The notes beneath the pieces were generated by a model that saw only the letters and a program-made list of their open reading frames with translations, was not told where the DNA came from and did no database searches. From positions 1-64,000 of the forward strand of contig CANGNF010000007.1 in the NCBI GenBank assembly GCA_947455205.1: a DNA stretch of 64,000 nucleotides, read 5' to 3'. Source of the stretch: Acetobacteraceae bacterium. GTDB lineage: Bacteria; Pseudomonadota; Alphaproteobacteria; Acetobacterales; Acetobacteraceae. Made by a program: the position numbers and the translations under genes. Below, one piece after another: positions 1-9,488 of this stretch (position 1 is its first letter; each line of letters opens with the position of its first letter).

Positions 1-23
1 AGGTGAAGGCGGAGTTCGCGTGA
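1..23 (+). CDS. 3' end of an upstream gene (partial), possibly serC
   Basis: The first bases read in frame as a short tail, VKAEFA, ending in TGA at 21-23, whose last base is the A of the serA ATG at 23. This one-base TGATG coupling suggests an operon. serC (phosphoserine aminotransferase) commonly precedes serA in alphaproteobacteria, so it is the natural guess, but six codons cannot identify the product. Confidence 0.35.
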
Positions 24-1609
24 TGCCGAAGGTTCTCATCAGCGACAAGCTGTCGCCCGCCGCCATCGAGATCTTCAAGCGCCGCGGCCTTGAGGTGGAC
101 TTCAAGCCGGGCCTGACCCCGGCCGAACTCCGCGCCATCATCGGTGAGTACGATGGCCTGGCGATCCGCAGCGCCACCAAGGTGACGCGCGAGGTGCTGG
201 ATGCCGCGACCAAGCTGAAGGTCGTCGGCCGCGCCGGCATCGGCGTGGACAATGTGGACGTCTCCAGCGCCAGCGCCCGTGGCGTGGTGGTGATGAACAC
301 CCCGCATGGCAACGCCATCACCACGGCGGAGCATGCGATTGCCATGATGTTCGCGCTGGCCCGGCAGATTCCGGAAGCCACCGCCAGCACCAAGGCCGGC
401 AAGTGGGAAAAGAACCGCTTCATGGGCGTGGAGCTCTACGCCAAGACGCTGGGGCTGATCGGCTGCGGCAATATCGGCAGCATCGTCGCCGACCGCGCGG
501 TGGGGCTGAAGATGAAGGTCGTCGCCTTCGACCCCTTCCTGTCCGAGAAGCGCGCGCTTGAGCTGGGCGTGGAGAAGGTGGAGCTGGACGCGCTGCTGGC
601 GCGTGCCGACTTCGTCACGCTGCACGCGCCGCTGACCGAAACCACGAAGAACATCCTCAGCCGCGAGAACCTGGGCAAGCTGAAGAAGGGCGTTCGCGTC
701 ATCAACTGCGCCCGTGGCGGCCTGCTGGATGAGGCGGCGCTGTACGACCTGCTGAAGTCCGGCCACATCGCCGGCGCGGCGCTGGACGTGTTCGAGACCG
801 AGCCGGCGACCGACAGCCCGCTTTTCGGCCTGGAGAATGTGGTCTGCACGCCGCATCTGGGCGCCGCCACGGCGGAAGCGCAGGAGAACGTGGCGCTGCA
901 GGTGGCGGACCAGATGGCCGACTACCTGCTGACCGGCGCCGTGACCAACGCCATCAACATGCCTTCGGTGACGGCGGAGGAAGCCCCGCGGCTGAAGCCG
1001 TACATGGAGTTGGCGCGGCTGCTGGGCGGCCTGGCCGGGCAGCTGACGGCGAGCACGGATGGCGCCATCAAGCAGATCCGCGTTGAGTACGAGGGTGCCG
1101 CGGCCGAGCTGAACCGCCGCCCGCTGACCGCCGCCGCGCTGGCCGGCGTGCTGGCGCCGCTGCTGGGCGCGGTCAACATGGTCAACGCGCCCGTCGTCGC
1201 CAAGGAACGCGGGATCGAGGTGGCCGAGACCATTCACGAGCGCAGCGGTGAGTATCAGACCCTGCTGCGACTGACCGTGGTGACGGACAGCTTCGAGCGC
1301 AGTGTCGCCGGCACCCTTGTCGCCAAGGACAAGCCGCGCCTGGTCGCCATCAAGGGCATTGCGGTGGAAGCCGATTTCGCGCCGTACATGCTGTACGTGA
1401 CCAACCAGGACAAGCCGGGCTTCATCGGCAAGTTCGGTACGACGCTGGCGGAAGCGGGGCTCAACATCGCCAGCTTCCACCTGGGCCGCAGCGCGCCCGG
1501 TGCGGATGCGATCTGCCTGGTGGCGCTGGACGAGCCGGTGGCCGAGAGCGTGCTGGCCGCGGTGCGTGGTCTGCCCCTGGTGGTGCAGGCCAGCCCGCTG
1601 GCGTTCTGA
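23..1609 (+). CDS. serA: D-3-phosphoglycerate dehydrogenase SerA
   Basis: Catalyses the first step of serine synthesis, oxidising 3-phosphoglycerate to 3-phosphohydroxypyruvate with NAD+, in the cytosol. At 528 aa it is the long type: N-terminal substrate domain (VLISDKLSPAA), Rossmann NAD domain with GCGNIG near residue 147, the NCARGGLLDE segment, the catalytic His in TPHLGAAT near 279, an intervening ASB domain and a C-terminal ACT domain from about 455 (VTNQDKPGFIGKFG), which usually gives serine feedback control. ATG at 23 is chosen because family members begin M-x-K-V-L-I-S-D; GTG at 20 is the alternative. A strong hairpin follows the stop. Confidence 0.96.
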   Translation: MPKVLISDKLSPAAIEIFKRRGLEVDFKPGLTPAELRAIIGEYDGLAIRSATKVTREVLDAATKLKVVGRAGIGVDNVDVSSASARGVVVMNTPHGNAITTAEHAIAMMFALARQIPEATASTKAGKWEKNRFMGVELYAKTLGLIGCGNIGSIVADRAVGLKMKVVAFDPFLSEKRALELGVEKVELDALLARADFVTLHAPLTETTKNILSRENLGKLKKGVRVINCARGGLLDEAALYDLLKSGHIAGAALDVFETEPATDSPLFGLENVVCTPHLGAATAEAQENVALQVADQMADYLLTGAVTNAINMPSVTAEEAPRLKPYMELARLLGGLAGQLTASTDGAIKQIRVEYEGAAAELNRRPLTAAALAGVLAPLLGAVNMVNAPVVAKERGIEVAETIHERSGEYQTLLRLTVVTDSFERSVAGTLVAKDKPRLVAIKGIAVEADFAPYMLYVTNQDKPGFIGKFGTTLAEAGLNIASFHLGRSAPGADAICLVALDEPVAESVLAAVRGLPLVVQASPLAF

Positions 1610-1617
1610 GTGGCGTC

Positions 1618-1644
1618 GCCCTCCCTCGCGTTGCGGGGGAGGGC
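1618..1644. terminator. Hairpin between convergent serA and hyuB
   Basis: A 12-bp inverted repeat with one G-T pair and a 3-base loop (GCCCTCCCTCGC / GCGGGGGAGGGC) lies between the convergent stops of serA and the minus-strand hyuB. There is no T tract on either side. It may act as a bidirectional terminator or as RNA-end protection; this is inferred from position and stem strength. Confidence 0.55.
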
Positions 1645-1651
1645 AGCTGCC

Positions 1652-3298
1652 TCAATCGGCGCCGTAGCGCGCCTTGGCCTGCTCGGCGCTGACCAGGCCC
1701 AGCGTCACGTCGCGCGCGACCTTCGCCGGGTCGCGCTTGGCCGCCGCGCCGTAGCCACCGCCGCCCGGCATTTCCACCACCAGCTTGTCGCCCGGCGGTA
1801 CCTGCTGGAAGCCCTTGGCCTTCAGCACCTGGCCCGACGCCAATGAGAGCCGGCCATTGCCGCCGGCCTCGCCGCCCTCGCGCCCGCGCGCCGCGAACTT
1901 CACCCGCTCGAAGGTCGCGTGGATGCCGAAGCCGCCGCCATGGCGGTGCGAGACTTCCATCACCTGGCCCAGGCCACCGCGATGCTCGCCAGGGCCGCCG
2001 CTGTCCGGGCGATACTCCTTCTTCCAGATCACCAGCGGCGTGATGCTCTCGGTGATCTCGACGGGCACGTTGCGCACGCCGGAGGGGAAGGGAGTCGCCG
2101 AGAGCCCGTCCTTGGTCGGCCGCGCACCGGCGCCGCCACTATGGAAGGTGGTGACCTGGAACGGCACGCCGACGCCCTCGGAAAGCCCGTGGCCCGCGGC
2201 CAGCTTCAGGTTCCACAGGTTGCTGGTGCCTTCGGCCGGCACGGTGCCGGGCATGCACTGGTGCAGCGCGCCGTAGACCACGTCCGGCAACATGTGGCCG
2301 ATGGTGCTGCGCGCATTCACCGCCGAAGGCCAGGGCGCGTTGACGATGCAGTTGTCCGGCGCCTTCACCAGCACGGCGTCCAGCGTGCCGGCGTTGTTGG
2401 GGATGGTCGGCGCCACCAGGCACTTCACGCCGAAGGCGGTGTACGCCTCAGTATAGCAGATCGGGCAGTTGATGCCGAAGCTGACATGCGGCGAGGTGCC
2501 GGCGTAGTCCACCTCCACATGGTCGCCGGCGATGGTGACCTTCGCCTTCAGGTCGATCGGGTCGTTGTAGCCGTCGATCCGCATCTCGTTGTACCAGCTG
2601 CCCTGCGGCAGCTTGGCGATGGCCGCCGCCATGCCGGCGCGCGAACGGCTGATGATGTGCTCGCCCAGCTCGTCCAGCGTGGCGATGCCGTGCTCCTTCA
2701 TCATCTCTGAAAGCCGCGTTTCGCCGATGGCGTTGCAGGCCACCAGCGCGTGGATATCGCCCTCCACCTGCACCGGCTCGCGCACATTGGCGCGGACGAT
2801 CTTCATCAGGCTCTCGTCGAACACGCCTTGCCGCACCAGCGGCAGCAGCGGCAGGAACAGGCCCTCATGGAACACCTGGCGTGAGTCCGGCGACTGCCCC
2901 CAGCCGCCGATATCCACCACATGCGTGGTGCAGCTGAACAGCGCCACCAGCTTGCCGTTGTGGAAGGCGGGCGAGGTCACGACGATGTCGTAGAGATGCC
3001 CGGTGCCCTTCCACGGGTCGTTGGTGACGAAGTGGTCGCCCGGCTTCATCGTCTCCACCGGGAATTCGCGGATGAAGTGGATGACGCTGCGGGCCATGCT
3101 GTTGACGTGGCCCGGCGTACCGGTGACGGCCTGCGCCAGCATCTGGCCTTCCAGGTCGAACACGCCCGCGGAGATGTCGCCGGCCTCGCGCGCCGCGGTC
3201 GAGAAGGCGGTACGCACCAGGGTCTTGGCCTGTTCCTCCACCACGGAAAGCAGGCGGTTCCACATCACCTGCATGCGGATGTCGCTGAGCGCGTTCAT
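1652..3298 (-). CDS. hyuB: Hydantoinase/oxoprolinase family protein, subunit B (HyuB)
   Basis: Family of N-methylhydantoinase B, 5-oxoprolinase C-terminal half and acetone carboxylase alpha subunit; with HyuA it forms an ATP-dependent enzyme that opens cyclic amides or carboxylates ketones. 548 aa, full length. Family landmarks are the N-terminal block ending SDPWKGTGHLYDIVV-like (about 90-110), AGTSPHVSFGINCP in the middle, and a glycine-rich C terminus (GGPGEHRGGLGQ, then MPGGGGYG). The start overlaps the hyuA stop by 4 bases (ATGA at 3295-3298), so translation is coupled. The substrate cannot be assigned from sequence. Confidence 0.9.
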   Translation of the reverse strand: MNALSDIRMQVMWNRLLSVVEEQAKTLVRTAFSTAAREAGDISAGVFDLEGQMLAQAVTGTPGHVNSMARSVIHFIREFPVETMKPGDHFVTNDPWKGTGHLYDIVVTSPAFHNGKLVALFSCTTHVVDIGGWGQSPDSRQVFHEGLFLPLLPLVRQGVFDESLMKIVRANVREPVQVEGDIHALVACNAIGETRLSEMMKEHGIATLDELGEHIISRSRAGMAAAIAKLPQGSWYNEMRIDGYNDPIDLKAKVTIAGDHVEVDYAGTSPHVSFGINCPICYTEAYTAFGVKCLVAPTIPNNAGTLDAVLVKAPDNCIVNAPWPSAVNARSTIGHMLPDVVYGALHQCMPGTVPAEGTSNLWNLKLAAGHGLSEGVGVPFQVTTFHSGGAGARPTKDGLSATPFPSGVRNVPVEITESITPLVIWKKEYRPDSGGPGEHRGGLGQVMEVSHRHGGGFGIHATFERVKFAARGREGGEAGGNGRLSLASGQVLKAKGFQQVPPGDKLVVEMPGGGGYGAAAKRDPAKVARDVTLGLVSAEQAKARYGAD

Positions 3299-5352
3299 GC
3301 GCGGTCCTCCAGGATGATCTGGCCCAAGGCGTTGATGCTTGCGTCGAAGCCCTTCGGCACCACGGTCGTCGTCTCGTCCTCCACCACCAGGGCCGGGCCG
3401 GGGAAGGCCATGCCCGGCGTCAGCGAGGGGCGTTCATAGATCGCGGCCTCGTCGGCCACGCCGGTCGCGGGGTCGAACAGGCTGCGGAAGGCGACGGGCT
3501 TGGCCGCCGGCAGCGCCGCCACGCTGGCCATCGGCGCCGGCAGCGGCCGATCGGTGGCCAGCGAGAGCGTCCAGGTCAACGCCTCCACCTCCAGCCGCGG
3601 AATGGTGCGGCCGAACAACTGCGCATAGGCGGCGTCGAACAGCGCCTTCAACCCCGCGCAGTCTTCCGGCACGAAGGGCCGCAGCGGCAACGCCACCGCA
3701 ATCTCATGCCCCTGGCCGCGATAGCGCATGAAGGCCGTGCGATGCTCCATCAGCACCTCGCCCGGCGCGCCCAGCCGCACCACGGCTTCGGCTTCCGCCC
3801 GCATGGCGGTGAACAGCGTGTTCAGCATGCCGATATCCAGCGCCTCCACCCGCATGTGGCGGGTGCGCACCACCTCATAGGCGATCGGGGCGCGCAGGAA
3901 GCCATGTGCGCTGCCGACGCCGGCGCCCACTGGCACCACCACGCGCTTCATGCCCAGCTTGCGCGCCAAGCGTGCGGCATGCAGCGGCGCCGCGCCGCCG
4001 AAGGCGATCAGCGTGCGCTCGGCGGTGTCCTTGCCGTTCTCCACCGCATGCACGCGGGCGGCGCTGGCCATGGTCTCGTCGACGATCTCAGCGACGCCCG
4101 CCGCGGCGATCTGCGCGTTGGCGTTGATGCTCTCCAGCGCCTTCGCCGCCTTTTCAGGATACAGCGGAATGCTGCCACCGGCGAAGCGCGACGGGTCCAG
4201 CCGGCCCAGCGCGGTATCGGCATCGGTCACGGTCGGCTCGGTGCCGCCGCGGCCATAGCAGGCCGGGCCAGGTACGCTGCCCGAAGAGTCAGGCCCGACC
4301 TGAATCCGCCCCAGCGCATCCAGCCGCGCGATGCTGCCACCGCCGGCGCCGATCTCCACCAACTCGATCACCGGGATACGCACCGGCAACCCGCTGCCCT
4401 GGATGAAGCGGTACGCCCGCGCCACCTCGAATTGCCGGCTGCGCTGCAGGGTCAGGTCGTCCAGCAGCGTCAGCTTGGCCGTGGTGCCGCCCATGTCGAA
4501 GGCCACCGCGCGGTCCAGCGCATTCTCCGCCGCCACGCCCAGCGCCAGGATGGCGCCGCCCGCCGGGCCGCTCTCCACCAGGCGCACGGGGTAGCGCTGC
4601 GCCGTCTCCACCGTGGTGATGCCGCCGGACGACATCATCAGCAGCAGCGGCGCGTTCACGCCGGCCAGCTTCAGCCCATCGGCCAGCTCGCCGAGGTACT
4701 TGCCCATCAGCGGCAACACATAGGCATTGGCGATGGTGGTGCTGGTGCGCTCGTACTCGCGGATTTCCGGCGCGACATCGCAGGACAGTGAGACCGAAAC
4801 CCCCGGCAGCTCTTCCGCCAAAATCGCGCCGGCACGCCGCTCATGCACTTCGTTGGTGAAGCTGTGCAGGAAGCACACCGCCACCGCTTCCACGCCGTTG
4901 GCGCGCAGCTTGGCAGCAATGGCGCGCAACGCGGCCTCGTCCAGCGGCAGCAGCACCTCGCCATCGGCGGCCACACGCTCCGGCACGCCCAGGCGCCAGT
5001 TGCGCGGCACCAGCGGCTCCGGCCGTTCCATATGGATGTCGTATTGCTCGAACCGATGCTCCCACGCCATCTCGACGCTGTCGCGGAAGCCCTCGGTGGT
5101 GATCAGCGCGGTCTTGGCGCCCTTGCGCTCGATCAGCGCATTGGTCGCCAGCGTGGTGCCGTGCACCACCAGGCCCACGTCACCCGGCGGGCATTTGGCC
5201 AGCGCCAAAATCTGCTGCGTCCCCTCCAGCACCGCGCGCGCTGGGGCGTCCGGCGTGGTCAGCAGCTTGGTGGACCAGGTGCGATCCGGCGTCTCCAGCA
5301 CCAGGTCGGTGAAGGTGCCGCCGATATCGACTGCTAGGCGTGCTGTGCTCAC
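3295..5352 (-). CDS. hyuA: Hydantoinase/oxoprolinase family protein, subunit A (HyuA)
   Basis: ATP-binding partner of the HyuB above. 685 aa with the ASKHA-type start (LAVDIGGTFTDLVLE), GTTLATNALIERKGAKTAL near residue 80-100, and AFDMGGTTAKLTLLD and GAGGGSIARLD around 290-350, all typical of Hydant_A_N and Hydantoinase_A domains. GTG at 5352 is chosen because it gives a GTGA overlap (5349-5352) with the preceding Bug gene and places the phosphate loop at the usual distance from the N terminus; longer reading upstream has no homology. Expected to be cytosolic, co-translated with Bug and HyuB. Confidence 0.9.
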   Translation of the reverse strand: MSTARLAVDIGGTFTDLVLETPDRTWSTKLLTTPDAPARAVLEGTQQILALAKCPPGDVGLVVHGTTLATNALIERKGAKTALITTEGFRDSVEMAWEHRFEQYDIHMERPEPLVPRNWRLGVPERVAADGEVLLPLDEAALRAIAAKLRANGVEAVAVCFLHSFTNEVHERRAGAILAEELPGVSVSLSCDVAPEIREYERTSTTIANAYVLPLMGKYLGELADGLKLAGVNAPLLLMMSSGGITTVETAQRYPVRLVESGPAGGAILALGVAAENALDRAVAFDMGGTTAKLTLLDDLTLQRSRQFEVARAYRFIQGSGLPVRIPVIELVEIGAGGGSIARLDALGRIQVGPDSSGSVPGPACYGRGGTEPTVTDADTALGRLDPSRFAGGSIPLYPEKAAKALESINANAQIAAAGVAEIVDETMASAARVHAVENGKDTAERTLIAFGGAAPLHAARLARKLGMKRVVVPVGAGVGSAHGFLRAPIAYEVVRTRHMRVEALDIGMLNTLFTAMRAEAEAVVRLGAPGEVLMEHRTAFMRYRGQGHEIAVALPLRPFVPEDCAGLKALFDAAYAQLFGRTIPRLEVEALTWTLSLATDRPLPAPMASVAALPAAKPVAFRSLFDPATGVADEAAIYERPSLTPGMAFPGPALVVEDETTTVVPKGFDASINALGQIILEDRA

Positions 5353-6305
5353 TCGCTGTCCACCCGGATGTTGCCGGCGCGCACGACGCGCGCCCATGTT
5401 TCGGAATCGCGCCGCAGATAGGCGATGTAGTCCGCCTGCGGCATGGTCGCCGGGTGCAGCCCGGCCTCCTCGAAGCGCCGCATTGTCACGGGCTCCGTCA
5501 TCACCTTCAGCACCGCCGCGGTCAGTCGCGCCATCACCGGTGCGGGCGTGGCCGGCGGTGCGGCCAGGCCGTACCAGTTCTCGGCCTCATAGCCCGGCAC
5601 GGCTTCTGCCATGGCGGGCGCATCCGGCAGCAGCGGCCAGCGCTGCGGCGAGGTCACCGCCATCGCCCGCGCATTGCCGGCGCGGATCAGGCCCATGGTC
5701 GCGGGGTCGCCGAAATAGGCGTCCACCACCTTGGCCGCCAGGTCGTTCAGCGCCGGCCCGGTGCCGCGGTACGGAATGTGGACCATCGGCAGCCCGGACA
5801 TCTGCTTGAACAACTCGCCGGCCAAATGCTGTGACGTGCCGATGCCGCCGCTGGCCCAGCGCAACTCATGCTGGCGCACGTAAGCCATGAACTCCGGCAG
5901 CGTCCGCGCCGGAAAATCCGTGCGTACCGCGACGATGAAGGGCATCCGCACCAGCCGCGTCACATGCGACAGCGCGAAGGGGTCGTACGGCAACCTCCGC
6001 AGATGCGGCCCGGCGGTGACGGTGCCGGCGCCATCCAGCGACAGCGTGTAGCCATCGGCCGGGCTGTTTGCCATCGCCTCCACGCCGATCACGCCGCCGG
6101 CGCCGCCCTTGTTCTCGATGACGACGTTCTGTCCCAATTCGCGCGCCAGCGGCTCGGCCAGCAGCCGCGCGGTCAGGTCCACGCCGCCGCCGGGCGGGAA
6201 GGGCACGATGAGGCGGATGGGCCGGTTGGGCCAGGGTGCCTGCGCCATCGCGGCGGCCGGCAGCAGCAGGGGCGTGGCAAGCAGGGAGCGGCGGGAGAGC
6301 GACAT
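5349..6305 (-). CDS. Bug/TctC-family periplasmic binding protein (orphan)
   Basis: Periplasmic solute receptor of the tripartite tricarboxylate transporter (TTT) class. 318 aa. The ATG at 6305 gives an SRRSLLATP twin-arginine-like signal peptide with cleavage near AMAQA, followed by the family signature WPNRPIRLIVPFPPGGGVD and, later, HIPYRGTGPALNDL. No TctA or TctB membrane subunit is nearby, as is usual for this expanded family, so its transport partner is elsewhere or it acts in sensing. First gene of the Bug-hyuA-hyuB operon, which suggests its ligand is the HyuAB substrate (inference). Confidence 0.9.
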   Translation of the reverse strand: MSLSRRSLLATPLLLPAAAMAQAPWPNRPIRLIVPFPPGGGVDLTARLLAEPLARELGQNVVIENKGGAGGVIGVEAMANSPADGYTLSLDGAGTVTAGPHLRRLPYDPFALSHVTRLVRMPFIVAVRTDFPARTLPEFMAYVRQHELRWASGGIGTSQHLAGELFKQMSGLPMVHIPYRGTGPALNDLAAKVVDAYFGDPATMGLIRAGNARAMAVTSPQRWPLLPDAPAMAEAVPGYEAENWYGLAAPPATPAPVMARLTAAVLKVMTEPVTMRRFEEAGLHPATMPQADYIAYLRRDSETWARVVRAGNIRVDSE

Positions 6306-6440
6306 GGCGCGGAGGCTAGCACCTGCGGCGGGCAGGAAAAGCCCCATGCTGCCCGCCCCGGCGGCATTCCGCGCGCGGTGGACGCAATTGGCCCCTGGCA
6401 TTGGCGCCCGGCTGTGCAATCCTTGGGCGCAACAGGGATC

Positions 6441-6446
6441 AGGAGG
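6441..6446 (+). promoter_or_regulatory. Ribosome binding site of dctP
   Basis: A perfect AGGAGG lies 5 bases before the ATG at 6452. It decides the start of the TRAP binding protein against an in-frame upstream ATG at 6401. Confidence 0.8.
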
Positions 6447-6451
6447 CCTTC

Positions 6452-7513
6452 ATGTTTCGCCGTCTGCTGCTGGGCGCCGTTGCCGCGCTTGGTTGTTCCA
6501 CCTTCGCCACGGCGCAGACGCTGCCGGCCGGCCCCAAGGTCAGCATGGTTGCGGTGACGCAGCCGGCGCCGACCCAGGCGCAGTTCCTGCTGGTGGACGT
6601 GCCCTTCCTGCGCAACGCGCCGGCCCGCAGCGGCGGCCGGATCGAGGTCAACCTCTCCACCCACGCCGAGCGCAACCTGAGCGGCACCGAGCTGGTGCGC
6701 CTGGTCCGCAGCGGCCAGGCCGATATCGGCGCCTCCACCCTAACCACGCTGGCCGGCGACGTGCCGATCCTCGATGGCGTCGACCTGACCGGCCTGGCGC
6801 CCGGCATCGGCACGGCGCGGCGCATCGCGGATACCATGATGCCCGTGGTCAACCGCGACCTGGAGCGCTTCGGCGCCCGCCTGGTCATCATCTATCCCTT
6901 CCCGGCGCAGGTGCTGTGGTGCCGGCAGCCCTTCACCAGCCTGGCGGATATCCGCGGCCGCAAGGTCCGTACCTTCGGGCCTTCCCTGGTGGACCTGATG
7001 AACGCGCTCGGCGCGCAGCCGGTCAGCATCGGCTTCCCGGAAGTCTACAGCGCGCTGGAACGCGGCGTGGTGGATTGTGCCGTCACCGGCACCGGCTCGG
7101 GCGCCAGCGTGCGCTGGCCGGAAGTGGCGACGCACATCTCCAACCTGCCGCTGAGCTGGGCGCTGGCCGGCTACATGGTCAACATCGCCTGGTGGAACCG
7201 GCTGGACCCCGCGGTGCGGACCTTCATGGAAGCCACCTTCAAGGAGATGAACGACAAGCTGTGGGAACTGGGTGACGCCGCCACGCGCGACGGCATCGAC
7301 TGCGCCATCGGCAACGCCGCAGGCTGCCGCATCCACCCGCTGGCGACGCGGGCGATGACGGAGGTGCGCTCCAGCCCCGCCGATGCCGAGCAGCTGAAGA
7401 GCATCATGCGCGAACGCATCCTGCCCAACTTCGTGCAGCGTTGCGGCGCCCGGTGCGGCGAGCTGTTCAACCAGCATATCGCGCCGCTGGCCGGCGTGCG
7501 CTTCGGCGGGTGA
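6452..7513 (+). CDS. TRAP transporter substrate-binding protein (DctP family)
   Basis: Periplasmic receptor of a TRAP transporter, 353 aa. A signal peptide (MFRRLLLGAVAALG, cleavage near ATAQT) precedes a mature domain with the DctP hallmarks LVRSGQADIG, GRKVRTFGPSLVDLMNALGA and a late GASVRWPEV segment. A perfect Shine-Dalgarno fixes the start. It leads an operon dctP-dctQ-dctM-hyuA-hyuB-maoC linked by overlaps. TRAP receptors usually bind organic acids or similar small carboxylated molecules; the ligand here is unknown but is probably what the second HyuAB pair processes. Confidence 0.88.
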   Translation: MFRRLLLGAVAALGCSTFATAQTLPAGPKVSMVAVTQPAPTQAQFLLVDVPFLRNAPARSGGRIEVNLSTHAERNLSGTELVRLVRSGQADIGASTLTTLAGDVPILDGVDLTGLAPGIGTARRIADTMMPVVNRDLERFGARLVIIYPFPAQVLWCRQPFTSLADIRGRKVRTFGPSLVDLMNALGAQPVSIGFPEVYSALERGVVDCAVTGTGSGASVRWPEVATHISNLPLSWALAGYMVNIAWWNRLDPAVRTFMEATFKEMNDKLWELGDAATRDGIDCAIGNAAGCRIHPLATRAMTEVRSSPADAEQLKSIMRERILPNFVQRCGARCGELFNQHIAPLAGVRFGG

Positions 7514-8124
7514 CCAGCCTGCTCGACATGGCGCGGAGCCTCCGCAAGGGGGTCTCCGCGCTGGCTACCTTCATGGGGCTGGCGGCGGGCTGGAACTACG
7601 TCGCCTGCGCCCTCTTCATCACCGTGGATGTGGTGGGGCGCGCCTTCTTCGGCGTCTCCTCCGCCGCCACGGTGGAGGTGACCGGCTACATGCTGGCCAT
7701 CGGCATCGCCTGGGGGCTGGCGCATACGCTGGCCAAGCGCGCGCATATCCGCGTGGATGTTCTGGTGAACCGCCTGCCGATTGGCCTGCGCGCCTGGCTG
7801 CACACCGCGGCGCTGGCGCTGCTGGGCGTCTTCGCCGGCTTCTGCGCCTGGGCGGCCTGGTCCCTGGTGGATGAGAGCATGCTGTTCGACGCGCATGACA
7901 ACACCAGCCTGCGCATTCCGCTGGTCATCCCGCAGGGGCTCTGGCTGGTCGGCATCCTCGCCTTCTGCCTGATGGTCGCGGTGCTGTTGCTGGAAGCGGT
8001 GCTGTCGCTCTTCGCCGGCCAGGGTGCCGAGCTGGACCGCCTGCTGGGCAGCCGCACGCTGGAAGACGAGACCGCCGAAGCACTGGAAGCGGTCGAGATG
8101 GCCCGCCGAGGGGAAACAGCTTGA
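7510..8124 (+). CDS. TRAP transporter small membrane subunit (DctQ)
   Basis: 204 aa, about four transmembrane helices, with the DctQ-type pattern FITVDVVGRAFFG in helix 1-2 and HTLAKRAHIRVDVL after helix 2. It pairs with DctM in the inner membrane. The GTG at 7510 overlaps the dctP stop as GTGA; an ATG at 7528 is the alternative. Normal family length. Confidence 0.87.
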   Translation: MTSLLDMARSLRKGVSALATFMGLAAGWNYVACALFITVDVVGRAFFGVSSAATVEVTGYMLAIGIAWGLAHTLAKRAHIRVDVLVNRLPIGLRAWLHTAALALLGVFAGFCAWAAWSLVDESMLFDAHDNTSLRIPLVIPQGLWLVGILAFCLMVAVLLLEAVLSLFAGQGAELDRLLGSRTLEDETAEALEAVEMARRGETA

Positions 8125-9485
8125 TCGCGATCGTCTTCCTGCTGCTGCTGCTCGGCGGCGCCATCATTGCCGCGGCCAATGGCGGCCAGGCGGTCCCGGT
8201 GGTGGAGATCGCCGCGCTGATCGGCGCCTTCCTGGTGTTCTTCGGCACCGGCGTCTATGTCGCCGCCGTGCTGGGCCTGCTGGGCATGCTGGTCGGCCTG
8301 GTGTTCAGCGACCGTCCCTGGTGGGCCTTTGCCGGCCAGACGCTGTGGTCGCCTTCCTCCAACTTCGTCCTTGTCGCCGTCCCGCTGTTTTTGCTGATGG
8401 GCGAGATCCTGCTGCGCGCGGGGCTGAGCGACCGGCTGTACAAGGCGCTGAACGTCTGGCTGAACCGCCTGCCGGGTGGGCTGCTGCACACCAACATCGT
8501 CAGCTGCGCGGTGTTCTCCGCCATCAGCGGGTCTTCTGTCGCCACCGCGGCCACCATGGGCAGCGTCGCGCTGCCCTACTTCACGGATACGAAGTACAGC
8601 CAACGCATGGTGCTGGGCTCGCTCGCCGCCGGCGGTGCGCTGGGCAACCTGATCCCGCCGGGCATCACCTTCATCATCTATGGGCTGATTACGGAGACCT
8701 CGGTCGGCCAGCTCTACATCGCCGCCATCCTGCCCAGCCTGCTGGTCACCGGCCTGTTCATCGCCGTCATCATGGTGCACGGCCTGACTCACAAGATGGA
8801 AAAGCCACCGGCGCTGCCGTTCAGCGTCAAGCTGCGCGCGCTGGGCGGCCTGGTGCCGACGCTGCTGCTGATGATCCTGGTGCTGGGCAGCATCTATGGC
8901 GGCTACGCCACGCCGACGGAAGCCGCGGCGCTGGGCGTGGTCGGCAGCGCGGTCTTCGCGGCCATCGAGGGCAAGCTCAGCTTCAAGCTGCTGCATGCCA
9001 GCGCGGAGGCCACCGCGCGCAACACCGCGTTGCTGGGGCTGATCATCTTCGGCGCCTACCTGCTGAACTACCTGCTGACCGTCATCAACGTGCCGCAGGC
9101 GCTGGCCGGCTTCATCGGCGGGCTGCCGCTGCCGGGCTGGGCGGTGATGCTCTGCATCCTCGGCCTCTACATCGCGCTGGGGACGTTCATGGAGGGCTTC
9201 TCCATGATCATCACCACCGTGCCCGTGGTGTTCCCCATCGTGACGGCGCTGGGCTACGATCCCATCTGGTTCGGCGTGGTCGTCACCATGCTGGTGGAGA
9301 TCGCGCAGATCAGCCCGCCCGATGGCACCGTGATGTACGTGCTGCAGGGCATGCGCCCCAAGGCCGGACCCATTACGGATGTGTTCGCGGGGGTGATGCC
9401 CTTCCTCGGCGTCTATATGCTCGCCGTGTTGTTGCTGATGTTGTTCCCCGGCATCGCCACCTGGCTGCCGAAGATAATGGGTTGA
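8121..9485 (+). CDS. TRAP transporter large permease (DctM)
   Basis: 454 aa, around 12-14 hydrophobic segments; the ion-coupled permease of the TRAP system. Family motifs include FSAISGSSVATAATMGSVALP, GSLAAGGALGNLIPPG and the C-terminal LVEIAQISPPDGTVMYVL. Starts with TTG at 8121 in a TTGA overlap with the dctQ stop; no ATG or GTG occurs near the expected N terminus. Confidence 0.92.
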   Translation: MIAIVFLLLLLGGAIIAAANGGQAVPVVEIAALIGAFLVFFGTGVYVAAVLGLLGMLVGLVFSDRPWWAFAGQTLWSPSSNFVLVAVPLFLLMGEILLRAGLSDRLYKALNVWLNRLPGGLLHTNIVSCAVFSAISGSSVATAATMGSVALPYFTDTKYSQRMVLGSLAAGGALGNLIPPGITFIIYGLITETSVGQLYIAAILPSLLVTGLFIAVIMVHGLTHKMEKPPALPFSVKLRALGGLVPTLLLMILVLGSIYGGYATPTEAAALGVVGSAVFAAIEGKLSFKLLHASAEATARNTALLGLIIFGAYLLNYLLTVINVPQALAGFIGGLPLPGWAVMLCILGLYIALGTFMEGFSMIITTVPVVFPIVTALGYDPIWFGVVVTMLVEIAQISPPDGTVMYVLQGMRPKAGPITDVFAGVMPFLGVYMLAVLLLMLFPGIATWLPKIMG

Positions 9486-9488
9486 TCG

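Noticed and set aside
5353..5397. Longer HyuA start at 5397
   Set aside because: The added residues have no homology and lie in the end of the Bug gene; the GTG at 5352 gives the normal N terminus.
6306..6419. Longer Bug start at 6419
   Set aside because: It would place 38 residues before a typical signal peptide. The ATG at 6305 is followed directly by SRRSLLATP.
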